Origin: Magallana angulata
Taxonomy: Eukaryota > Mollusca > Bivalvia > Ostreida > Ostreidae
Assembly: GCF_025612915.1 (NCBI RefSeq)
Contig: NC_069113.1
Span: 13,959,501 to 14,023,500 of the forward strand
Direction of reading: 5' to 3'
DNA: 64,000 bases
The notes beneath the pieces are model-generated. The model was given only the letters and a program-made list of their open reading frames with translations, was not told the DNA's origin and did not search any database. Both the position numbers and the translations under genes were made by a program. Below, piece by piece: positions 1-9,983 of the stretch. Each line of letters begins with the position of its first letter. The stretch's first letter is position 1.

Positions 1-654
1 GTGTTAAGACCCAATTTCATTGGTCTTTGTTCATTGCATTTTGAGGAGCAGCGAGGCACTTTCACTTGGTCCCTCCTAAGAAATCTTTTCTGATGGGTGT
101 ACGTGTGTGTGTGTGCAAGGGGAGGGGGTGGTGTCTTTGTGCCGCGATATTACACCAATTAGATGATTGTTTGCTTCGTTTCTTGTTAGATTATTTTGAT
201 TTTGCTATGATTATAAAATCTGATTTTTCATTAGCCACCGAATGTTTAAATTTAGTACAAGTAAAATATATTCATAGCAATGGATTTAATTGGTATTAAA
301 AATGGGATGGATTACATTGTGCACTTTAAGGATCATTCCACTAGACAGAAAAGATTAACTATCGATTTGGTGGTCGTGAGTTCTTTTGTGAATCGCAGAA
401 TGTCGGCAGTCGATCCTCGTTGTCCTTTGATTTTGATGCTGCTTAAACCACAGGTCCAATTGTCCACCTACAGTAAACTCCAAACAAATAGATTGAGACT
501 TAAATGTAAATTGTTTCCGTTATTCAATCTGTCATGACATTTCCACGCATATACAATTCTATTAAATAAATCCATGAAAGGCTTTGTTATAATGAAGACA
601 GAAGCTAAAATTGGGCTCTTCATTAACGAAAAGAAATATATCTTTAACCAAAAT
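1..654. other. No gene recognised
   Basis: Short open frames only, none with a recognisable domain. There is a small GT-rich run near 104-135. This stretch lies downstream of the first receptor gene, which runs on the minus strand. Confidence 0.4.
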
Positions 655-1141
655 GTAAGGGGGTGTACAGCCATCTTGTATACTAGTATTTGAGGATAAA
701 ATGTAAACCTTTCTTAAATTGAACTGCCTTGTTTCTACCACAAACTGACGAAGTGTAGACTGGATTTTCTTGATCTAAAAATGAAACCCATGCCGACTGA
801 TATTCCATATTTTAGGGCAAAGTTACAACATTAATGTGCTAATCTCAACAAATGGTCGTAGAGGGGACGCCAATGAATCACTTTCTAATTTTTTCATATT
901 TTTAAACCTTCAAAATAAGTCTGCAGCTGTGCAGTTCTACAGCTGTTCTAAGCGATTAAAAAGACATTGTTCTCTTTTTCTATGCATACATGTATGTATC
1001 TTGCAAACAGAACAACGTGTAGAACCTCATATTTATTGCATTTTTAGCTTTTAACAGCAGTTTTGGGCAGAGACAAGCCAGTTCTAGAAATGTTTACATT
1101 TTTATTTTCAAAAGTACAAGATGGCCGCACATCCCCCTTAA
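655..1141. mobile_element. MITE with long imperfect terminal inverted repeats
   Basis: The sequence at about 655-715 (TAAGGGGGTGTACAGCCATC and onward) is inverted at about 1085-1141, where the plus strand reads ATGGCCGCACATCCCCCTTA. The match extends about 60 bp with mismatches and includes an ATGTAAAC block on both arms. The ends carry TTAA or a near variant, so a TTAA target is possible. No transposase frame is visible inside. A related single end lies at about 1370-1405 (ATGGCCGTTAACATGCATCC). Confidence 0.6.
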
Positions 1142-1444
1142 GTTGTGATAAGTTTACGGTTACAACAGAGTCGTAACACTTTTGATGCTATATATCATGT
1201 TATTGAGAAGGCTGAATGGTCAACAAATTATTCATCAAATTTACCTTAAAATCATACAGAGGATATTGTTTACCATACACTGTATATTATCTAGTAAAGA
1301 GAAATCCCAATATTTCAGCTTTAAAATTTGAACATTTTCCTATAGTTCTCGCTTAAAGAAGATTAAAACAGTCTAAAATGGCCGTTAACATGCATCCCTC
1401 TTAATTCTGGATCCATCATCTGTAGAGATGGTCACAGCAGGTAA

Positions 1445-3639
1445 CTACATCTTCGTGTCTATAACCGATACATCGACCTTCCTATGATTGTTTCCAAAAT
1501 CCTTCAAGGAATGTCTGGGACTTTTGAAGGACTTGTTACCATGGCGATCCCTCCTTCTCTTGATAATAATGTACACGAAACCATTCACAACTCCCCCAAG
1601 ATTGGTGATTATGACCGTGATTGTTAAATACTCCTTTGGAATCACTGCAAATTTGTACCAGACGATAGCAATACCAAGGGCCCACCACTGAACGAAAAAA
1701 GCGGTCACAAACAGACTCATCAGTTTTGCCGCCCTGTGGGACGCGCGGACTGTTTGAGCCTCGTTTCCGAGCATGGTTTTGATCCGCTTTGACTCTGTGT
1801 GGATTTTCCACCATGTAAGCACATAGAGAACAATGTTTGCGACTAGAACCGCGGTCATTGGAACAGTTGTAAAGAAAATGTTGGCAACAGCTCCTTTGAC
1901 GGCGTCGAAATGGCAGCTGTCAAAATATATAATTATGATATTTTATGATAAACCATATTATAACTATTTGGAATTGAAAGAACTTTGCTCCAGCTTTTTA
2001 ATGATTTATTGGCAAACTTCTACAGCATGTCGCATTTGAGACTTTTAGTTGACATTATGAAACGCCTGCGTTAGGTCAATCCCGTTGACTATCTTCGATG
2101 AATTCATATGTTGTCATGTTTCTTTATAAGATATATATTTTACAAAGTGTGTATATACAATATTCTAGAGTGTATACATACTATTCTAGCTTTTCTACTG
2201 AGAAGGGGAGATTATGTCTCATACAACTACTACACAAAGAAGACGGGGGAATAAGATGGCGCGTGTGTACATATGACCAATCGTAAAATACAATTTCAAA
2301 TTTAAATTTTTTCTAATAATATCTATTTTTTTTATCACGGTATATTTTGAAAATCACATTTCCATCTAAATTAAGTTTGAATATTATAACAAATACGACG
2401 GGGAAAAAGAATTGCCTCAAGTCTTGATAGTATCGAACCCTCAACCTAAAAAAATACCTTTCAGCTTGACTGATGTCTAGTGCTCAAACCACTGAACCAT
2501 TTCAGTCACAAAAAGCGAATAATTTAAATGCTTTATATAAATTTGGCCTCGAGATTAAGGACTTCTGAAATCCAAACTTTCAACTGTTGGGATACAAAAT
2601 TTTATTTCTATGAGTAATGTATAATGGGTCATCTCTCCAAGTGTTTGTTGATTGGTTCGTTTTCCTCAAGACCTTAACTAGAAAATGGCAAAGATATAGA
2701 GCTACTCTATTAAAAATAGATAATTTTAAGTCATGAAAAGTTATTTAAAGTATTTGATTTGAAGATTTTGATACGCATAATCAATATATTCCAAGCATTG
2801 ATTGGTCTATGCGTATCAAAATCTTCAAATCTTAAGAGTTACCGACCGGTGTTAAGTAAATATACATTGTTTGGGCCGATTTGATGAAAGAAATATCAAA
2901 TATGTTGATGTTCTTATTTTTCAGCATCGTATCTCTCCTATTATTACTCATCTTCTTAGTAAAAGAAATGTTAAATAAAAACTCAAATCATATTTTTCTT
3001 AACAGGTTTTACAAGTTTAAGATGACTACTAGTATTTTCTTACTAAGATCCCGTTGGTCCGTAATATCCTAACAATGCAGCACATGCTGACAACATGAAA
3101 GGTATGCCAAACGTATACAAGAGAAGCTTCCAGTCATATTTGCCAAGTCCAAACTCTTTCTGCAAGTAAATAAGTCCAAATGCCTTGAAAGCTGCTACGT
3201 TAGTCACTAGAAATTGTGCGGAGGAGAATAACGCTAGGAAGTAAGAGTAGAACTCGCAGAGCTCTACCGGATACACGTGGTCCTTGGTTATAACCATTTG
3301 AAGATGGTCCATGCTATGAGTCAAATTGAAAAGTGCGTCACACATTGACAAATAAACTACAAAACGTTCGCTTCTCATCCAGCTAAAAAATGGTCGTGTT
3401 TGGCTCCGAAAGGACGCTATGATGACAGCAGAGGCACAGAACAGACTCACAAAGATACAGCAAAGGGCAGGGACGTGGATATATAGGAACCAGCCCGTGT
3501 CCAGGCCGTACACAGGCAGGTCGTACCCGTCCTGTAAAACGGACTGGGTCCTTTCTGTGGCGTTGTCCATACCCCTTTGTGTGGCGTTGTCCATCAACCT
3601 TTGTGTAGCGTTGCTCATCGACTTATCTACCAACTCCAT
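1445..3639 (-). CDS. Seven-transmembrane receptor, array copy 1
   Basis: Two coding exons, 3044-3639 and 1445-1916, joined by a GTAAG...ACAG intron of 1127 bp in phase 2, give 355 residues. Start: ATG at 3639; the longer open frame upstream begins with GTG. Visible order: a short N-terminus with NAT sequons at residues 10, 18 and 26, TM1 about 50-76, TM2 about 93-117, a TM3-top cysteine C128, a loop-2 cysteine C200 two codons after the splice junction, then four further hydrophobic segments. The seventh ends in an NGFVYIIIKRR motif, and the C-terminus ends DTKM. C128 and C200 fit the usual receptor disulfide. The family is probably a GPR157/cAMP-receptor-like class rather than classical rhodopsin type, because no DRY or NPxxY motif is seen; that assignment is inference. 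The ligand is unknown. The intron carries a tRNA-like SINE and a hairpin. Confidence 0.85.
2424..2503 (-). repeat. tRNA-derived SINE-like sequence
   Basis: On the minus strand it has an A-box-like TGGTTCAGTGG and, about 50 bp on, a B-box-like GGTTCGATACT. The anticodon region is unlike a working tRNA. It is clearly related to the sequence at 26684-26765, sharing GAGCAC.AGAC after the A box and TTTTTAGGTTG before the B box. It lies in the intron of receptor copy 1. Confidence 0.6.
2756..2831. repeat. Hairpin inverted repeat
   Basis: About 30-bp arms read GATTTGAAGATTTTGATACG on the left and the complement on the right, around a loop of about 15 bp. It lies in the intron of receptor copy 1. 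It is probably a very short MITE; no clear target duplication was found. Confidence 0.7.
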
Positions 3640-3759
3640 TTCCCTCACCCCGGCCCGTGTCAGAGTGATAGGGTTGTGTGTTGCTCTGTAATGACGAAAT
3701 ACCCGGTTTTCTATAAATTAAATGAATATATAGTCATGAAACGGAAAAACTAATTTAAG

Positions 3760-3870
3760 AAATACACTATTTTATTGTCATTTGCATATTGCTGTCGGAT
3801 TAGATTGGTATCTTATCGCGTCTTCGATAAAAATCCTGCGAGGTTTAATCTATAGACCGATGCTTAAAAA
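3760..3870. promoter_or_regulatory. Conserved upstream block of receptor copy 1
   Basis: This stretch, about 120-230 bp upstream of the start codon, resembles 20930-21040 (copy 2) and 41750-41835 (copy 4). Shared words include TTGC(A/T)(A/T)ATTGCTG near its start and ATCCTG followed by AGGTT or GGGTT. It is either a promoter-proximal element or residual duplication homology; the sequence alone cannot tell which. Confidence 0.5.
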
Positions 3871-6097
3871 CGTTTACTCCAGAGATTTTTAATGCTTGAA
3901 TGCGTACGTACCGTACGTTCATTATTAAAAAAAACGTTTATCACCTCAAAGTGTTTTATCCTTTAGCAAAAATATAAACTTCACCAACTATCCACGTGTC
4001 ATTCATTCTTAGAATACGGTGCAAGTGTAACATCTTTTGTGATCAAATAAATAGAAGTATCCATTTTCCATCCTTCCATACTAGTATCCATATGTATCCA
4101 TTTTCATTAATGATTTTAGTCCCAAACTAATCACGTTGATGGTTTTTTTAAATGAAAACTTTTTATTTTCAAGCTAAGAAATAGTGTCTGAAAATCTAAT
4201 TTTTATTTCACTTTCAACCAATCACCCCCTTGAATGTGTGCGTGAGGCGTGGGCTATATTAAAAACTATATATGGTTTTTAAGTATTCTGAATTAAATAC
4301 TGTTAATAATGGTCACTAATAACTATATTACATGTACTAACCATTGGTAGATATTAAATTAGCCAGAACTTAAGTATATATTTTCAATGCAGTAATACGT
4401 TTTTGTCTTCAAATTAGGTCACATTTCAGACGCTGAATCTGCATTTGGTAATAGTATAAGCACGGGTTATATACGTATACAAATCAATATGACACATACT
4501 GAGAACCGTTATGGTAATTTGTATCTTGAATTAATTAACACACAGCTTGATTTTTGAGTAAGGTACTGGATGGGATGCCTATTGAAATTTCAATGTCCTA
4601 GGTGTAAATGAGATGAAATTATTAATGAAAAATGCTAGAAAGTTTGCAGCTTACATAAGTCATAAAATTATCGATGTAAATTTCCTGATTCAGATCGAAT
4701 GAAATGGGGTTGCCATTTAGCATTATTCATAGCCATTTTCTACTCCAGTGACATGTCATATAAAAAGTTTATATTACAGTATCCGATTTGTTCCCCAATG
4801 ATGAACCTTACCTTTTCCCCCATGTTACTTGTTATTATCATCCCCCCCCCTTAGGAATTGCGTTGAAAGGTATGACCCCCACTTCTACCCCTTCTTCAAA
4901 AAAATCATAACTGCATTTGTAATTAATTTTTAATTACCTGTAATTTGAACACTTACATTTGCTTTGTGATCTTATTCATTAAAAAACCATTTGATTGCTT
5001 TGAATGATTTAAAGGTAATAAAAAAGCCGATTTCTTCTAATTTATGATTGCTTTATCGACTTCATCCATATTTTTTTAGTATGTTTACACTCACCATGGC
5101 TGTGTTACCCACAAGAGAATCATCGCCAAAGTAACAATTTTAACATTTTAATCATGTTGATGGCGAAGTTTTAACTCAAGTGCATATGGAAGGACATTGA
5201 AGCTACTTCCTATATATTCTCTTTCGATGCCAAATGTACATCATCCAAATGTTCAATTCTTTTGATATCTTTTTGACAAGATCATATGGTTTGGGTAGTT
5301 TGTGCTAAATCAGTTTTTTTACGTATACCAGTCGAAGGCCATTTGACCCACATTTGTTCGACTTTAACTGTGCCTTTAGTATCGGTTCTTATGAAAGGCA
5401 ACGACATGATGCGAAAACCTGATACGGTGTTGTTACAATGTACATCATATATACAATAATGTAGATAAAATACCGCTAAAGTAAATTTAATAAAACAAAT
5501 GATGACAGTGTTGTAGCTTGATATAGTAATACTTTATGAATTCGGTTAAATTTTATATGGACAATGAAGTTTTATTTTGCTTTGGAAACATTAGGAATAT
5601 TTTTTTTTTAAATATTGGAGTTCTTGACAATCTTTTAATTTGCTCATATCCAGTTTATTTTTTACAAGTACAGTTTACTATCAGAAAATGAATTCTGCCT
5701 TGAAGTTTTTCAAATATTGTGTAGGTCCCATACAAACAGATTTTTTTATTATCTTTTATATAATATTTTTCGTAAACTTATTAAAACAGTCTACGTAAAA
5801 TATTCTCACCTTATTCACTGGTTCTGGTAGTTTTTCTTTCGATTGCTCTCCTGACTGGGATGCAGCCATGCATCTGCTTTAAAAGTTCACTTGGTAATCT
5901 TGAAGTTGATTCTCGGGTGATAACCTTATCCAAAAGAGACAATATCCATAAATTTTCCTTTTTTTGTCTTAGGATTGATGATTCTTAAGACTAACCGGTT
6001 TGATCGAGAAAATTGAAGCAGTTACTACATGTATAGTTTTATGCAATTATATACAAATGCGATCAAACCTTTCTTTATTACGGTCATCTTTTATTTT
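3871..6097. other. Intergenic part of the duplicated receptor unit
   Basis: No gene recognised. Two blocks have relatives elsewhere in the array: about 5080-5175 (word CCCACAAGAGAATC) matches about 33730-33840, and about 5500-5615 resembles about 34970-35075. A weaker resemblance links about 4795-4870 with about 21625-21700. These support a duplication unit extending more than 2 kb beyond the coding exons. Confidence 0.5.
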
Positions 6098-7810
6098 AAA
6101 CAAGAGGCCCAGGGGCCACATCGCTCACCTGAGCAACAATTGCCTTAATTCTGATCAAATTAGCATTACAGTATCAAAATATCTTGACAACTAAGTACAG
6201 TAGATCTTGCTAAAAAAAATAGAAAATCTGGCCAATTTTTATCCACCTCTTTTTTGGGGTAAATACCAAGCCCCTTTTGTTGTTGTACCTGTAAGAAGAT
6301 TTTTCTCTATTCCAATTTACCCCCCCCCCCTCCATTTCGTGGCCCCCCTTTTCTCTAGGGAATCATGGTTTCATCAAACTTAAATCTGCATAACCTGTGC
6401 TTTCACACTAAGTACTGAGTTTTGGACCGAAAACTTTCCCAGAATATTTTTAAAGATTTTTCTCTATATATTCCTATGTAAAAATTCAAACCGCCATCAC
6501 GGCCCAGCCCTATCACTAGGGACTGTGATTTTGCAAACTTGAATTTACACTATCTGAGGATGCCTCTACACAAGTTTAGGCTTTTCTGGCCAAATAGTCT
6601 TTAAAAAGAAGATATTAAAGATTTTCTCTATATATTCCTATGTAAAAATTCATCCCCCATTGTGGCCTCACCATACCCCATGACTATTATTTAAACAAAC
6701 TTGAATCTTTACGATCTTGGGATGCTTCCACTTAAATTTGGGCTTTCCTGGCCTTTTAGTTTTGAGAAGAAGATTTTTAAAGATTTTCTCTATATATAAA
6801 AATTTATCCCCCATTGTGGCCCCGCCCTACCCCCAGGGACCATGATTTGAACAAACTTGAATCTACATTATCTGAGGATGGTTACAATTTGAGCTTTCTT
6901 GGCCATAAAGTTTTGAAAAGAAATTTTTTTAAAGATTTTCTCTATATATTCCTGTATAAAAATTTATCCCCTAATTGTGGCCCCACCCTACCCCTGGGGA
7001 CCATGATTTGAACAAACTTGAATCTACACTATCTGAGGATGCTTCCACTCAAATTTAAGCTTTTCTGGCCTTATAGTTTTTGAGAAGAAGATTTTTAAAA
7101 AAAATTTCGATATATTCCTATGTAAAACATGACCCCCCTCTTGTGGCCCCACCCTACCCCCGGGGACCATAATTTGAACAAACTTGAATCTACACTACCT
7201 GAGGATGCTTCCATTTTAATTTGAGCTTTTCTGGCCTGATAGTTTTTTAGAAGAAGATTTTTAAAGATTTTGTCTATATATTTCTATGTAAAACTTGATC
7301 CCCTAATTGTGGCCCCACCCTAGCCCCGGAGACCATGATTTGAACAAACTTGAATCTACACTACCTGAGGAAGCTTCCACTTTTATTTGAGCTTTTCTGG
7401 CCTAATAATTTTTTAGAAGAAGATTTTAAAAGATTTTCTCTATATATTCCTATGTAAAACTTGATCCCCCCATTGTGGCCCCACCCTACCCCCGGGGACC
7501 ATGATTTGAACAAACTTGAATCTACACTATCTGAGGAGGCTCCCATTTTTATTTGAGCTTTTCTGGCCTGATAGTTTTTTAGAAGAAGATTTTTAAGGAA
7601 TTTGTCTATATATTTCTATGTAAAACTTGATCCCCCCATTGTGGCCCCTCCCTACCCCTGGGGACCATGATTTGAACAAACTTGAATCTACACTACCTGA
7701 GGATGCCTCCACACAAGTTTGAGCTTGTCAGGCCGAATAGTTTTTGAGAAGAAGATTTTTGAAAAATACCAACAAATTTTCAAAAATTCTCAATTATCTC
7801 CCCTTTAAAG

Positions 7811-7853
<43 letters not shown>

Positions 7854-7901
7854 TAGTGGTGCTTTGTGCCAAATTTGGTTGAAATCTGCCCAGTGGTTCT
7901 T

Positions 7902-7932
<31 letters not shown>

Positions 7933-7975
7933 ACGCCGACGCCGACGACAACGACAACGACGACAGACAACGGAC

Positions 7976-8007
<32 letters not shown>

Positions 8008-8027
8008 TGGCTCAGGTGAGCTAAAAA
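6098..8027 (+). mobile_element. Non-autonomous element with a tandem-repeat core
   Basis: It begins near CAAGAGGCCCAGGGGCCACA and ends near GGCTCAGGTGAGCTAAAA. The word GCTCACCTGAGC near the left end is inverted near the right end. The core holds about eight degenerate units of about 160-170 bp; units restart near 6457, 6624, 6784, 6932, 7100, 7267, 7430 and 7597 with the phrase TTTTCTCTATATATTCCT or a variant. Before the right end is a GACGAC-rich stretch (about 7930-7970). No protein is encoded. The layout recalls tandem-core non-autonomous elements of bivalves; the superfamily is not assigned. Confidence 0.7.
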
Positions 8028-8107
8028 CCGTTTTAGATGAAATAAATTCTACGTCGGATATTTAAAGGATGGTTGGTCTGATACTGTCGATGTTTTCACT
8101 TTTCGTC

Positions 8108-8201
8108 ATCTTCCCAAGTCAAGGGTTACTGATCCGCTCTGCTTTTCGGTCAAGGGTTTATGTAGAGCAGAGCGGATCAGAAACCCTTGACTTGGGAAGA
8201 T
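8108..8201. repeat. Hairpin inverted repeat
   Basis: Arms of about 36 bp start ATCTTCCCAAGTCAAGGGTT on the left with the complement on the right, around a loop of about 22 bp. It sits about 100 bp left of the LTR element. It is probably a small MITE. Confidence 0.75.
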
Positions 8202-8301
8202 TCTTTTCGTGGACTAGTTTCACGGAATGACGTCATATATAAGATAGTCTGAGTTACTCCCATACATACGAACATTAAACTATTTCTTTTATGAAACACA
8301 C

Positions 8302-9206
8302 TGTTACATTTACGATGCTGTTTTAATTTGTTTTCTATTTTTAGTTATCCTGTACTGGACCTCTTATTCTATAACCCTTTCTGGTACCCCTCGATACCTG
8401 TATATATCCACCTGAGTTTAGGTTTTTGGCTCTCTTTGGACCGCGTAAAATCACCTGCACGTTCTTCCTGATATTATCAGTTTCGTTAGTTCAATAGTCT
8501 AATTTTATAATACAGACACGGCTTCTGAGGTGAGTAAACCATTTTACTTATTCAATTCTCTTTCTATTTGTTTATTAAATGGTCCTGGGATAACTTTGTT
8601 GTTTCAATGTGTTTTATTTGTAATTTGTATTGTTTGAATGTCCCTTTCGTAAGTTATTCGTTTGTTATGTTCGTTATATAGTTCATTACTAGTATTTCTT
8701 TAGTTATCTATTGTCGTGAGTAGAGTATATTCATAGGGCTGCCGTAATTTGAGTAGTAATGTGTATGTCGTGTTTAGTGACTCTAACAGTGTAATTGGCA
8801 AGTAAATGTCGTTACAGTATATTAAGTTACGTGTAAAGTAATTTGGTTTAGTATTATGTATCGTGAAATGCAAGTAAATGTAATGCAGCGCTGCCACGTG
8901 TACCACGTTGTCTCACTGTTATGTACGGTGGGTCATGTGGGTCATTACTTGTATGGAACTTTATGTGTATGTGTAACTTAATGTGTATGTTCTGTGTACG
9001 CAGGTCCCGAATATCGAACACTGAGTAGTGTTGTGTACAGGAATGGAGTGACCTGTGAAGTTCAGTGTACCAGTGTCCTGACGACGACTATCAGTCCATG
9101 AATTTGTTTGAAATTTCGTGTAATATAAATTGTGAAAACGTTACTTTTGGTGTTTTATTTTATAAATTCTGGAGGTGTTTTGAAGCCTGTCGGCCAGCTC
9201 GCAACA
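8302..9206 (+). repeat. 5' LTR of the Gypsy element
   Basis: It starts TGTTACATTTACGATGC and ends CTCGCAACA. It is near-identical to 12520-13424 and is followed two bases later by the primer binding site. Confidence 0.9.
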
Positions 9207-9208
9207 AA

Positions 9209-9234
9209 TGGTGTCAGAAGTGGGATTCAAATCC
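9209..9234 (+). other. Primer binding site, tRNA-Leu type
   Basis: TGGTGTCAGAAGTGGGATTC and the next few bases complement the remembered 3' end of animal tRNA-Leu (ending GACACCA). The site lies directly after the 5' LTR, as expected for minus-strand priming. Confidence 0.75.
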
Positions 9235-9983
9235 AGTCGACAGAGACAAACCTCCACTTCAACATGATGACGACAGTTTTGGCGCAGACCACCTCAATGC
9301 ACGGATCAATCTTCATTGGATCATCGAGTGTTCCGTTGTACCAACAGATTTGTTAAAGACCCTCATCGACTTCATGGGATACAGGAAAGTCAGCACCCTG
9401 TGACCAGAACATTATCTCAAAGTGTTTCATTCTACCAGCGATGATGAAATTCGATGTTATGAGGGAAATGCATCTAGACGGATCATCCAGTCGAGTTTGA
9501 AATCCATCCATTGACCAGGCGGAAGGACAGTTTCTTGTTTTCGTTTTGAGCATAACATTAACATTTGAAATTTGAATTTCTTGATCTACTGATAAAATTG
9601 TTCAAAATTATATTTATTTGGTTATTGTGTCATTTAGAATTTTTTTTTTTTATTTTGGACAAAATTCTTTGGTTTTTTTTTAATTGTTTGTATGTACTTA
9701 TATTTAATTTTGAAATTTTTTGTAGGAAAGTGTTTGACAGAGTTATTCGGGACCTAGAGGTCAGCTGTTGACACTGAAATTACGTCGTGGATACATCACC
9801 TCAGTAAGTTGTGTGTCTGTAAGTTGTTCACGTTTTCACATCACGTTTGAAATATAATATCTATCGTGTATTGGTGTACTATCAAACTCAGGTGTGTATC
9901 GACAGGTATGTTGGAAGTTCCCATTTTTTCAGTTGTCACATAGTGTGTTGTCTGTATGAGTTATTGTCTCTTGAGTTTTCATC

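Noticed and set aside
66-674. Overlapping short frames at the left edge
   Set aside because: No domain, no splice support and poor composition; they look like chance open frames.
6098-8027. CRISPR-like array because of regular repeats
   Set aside because: Units of about 165 bp with no spacer structure, in a eukaryotic genome; a tandem-core transposon explains it.
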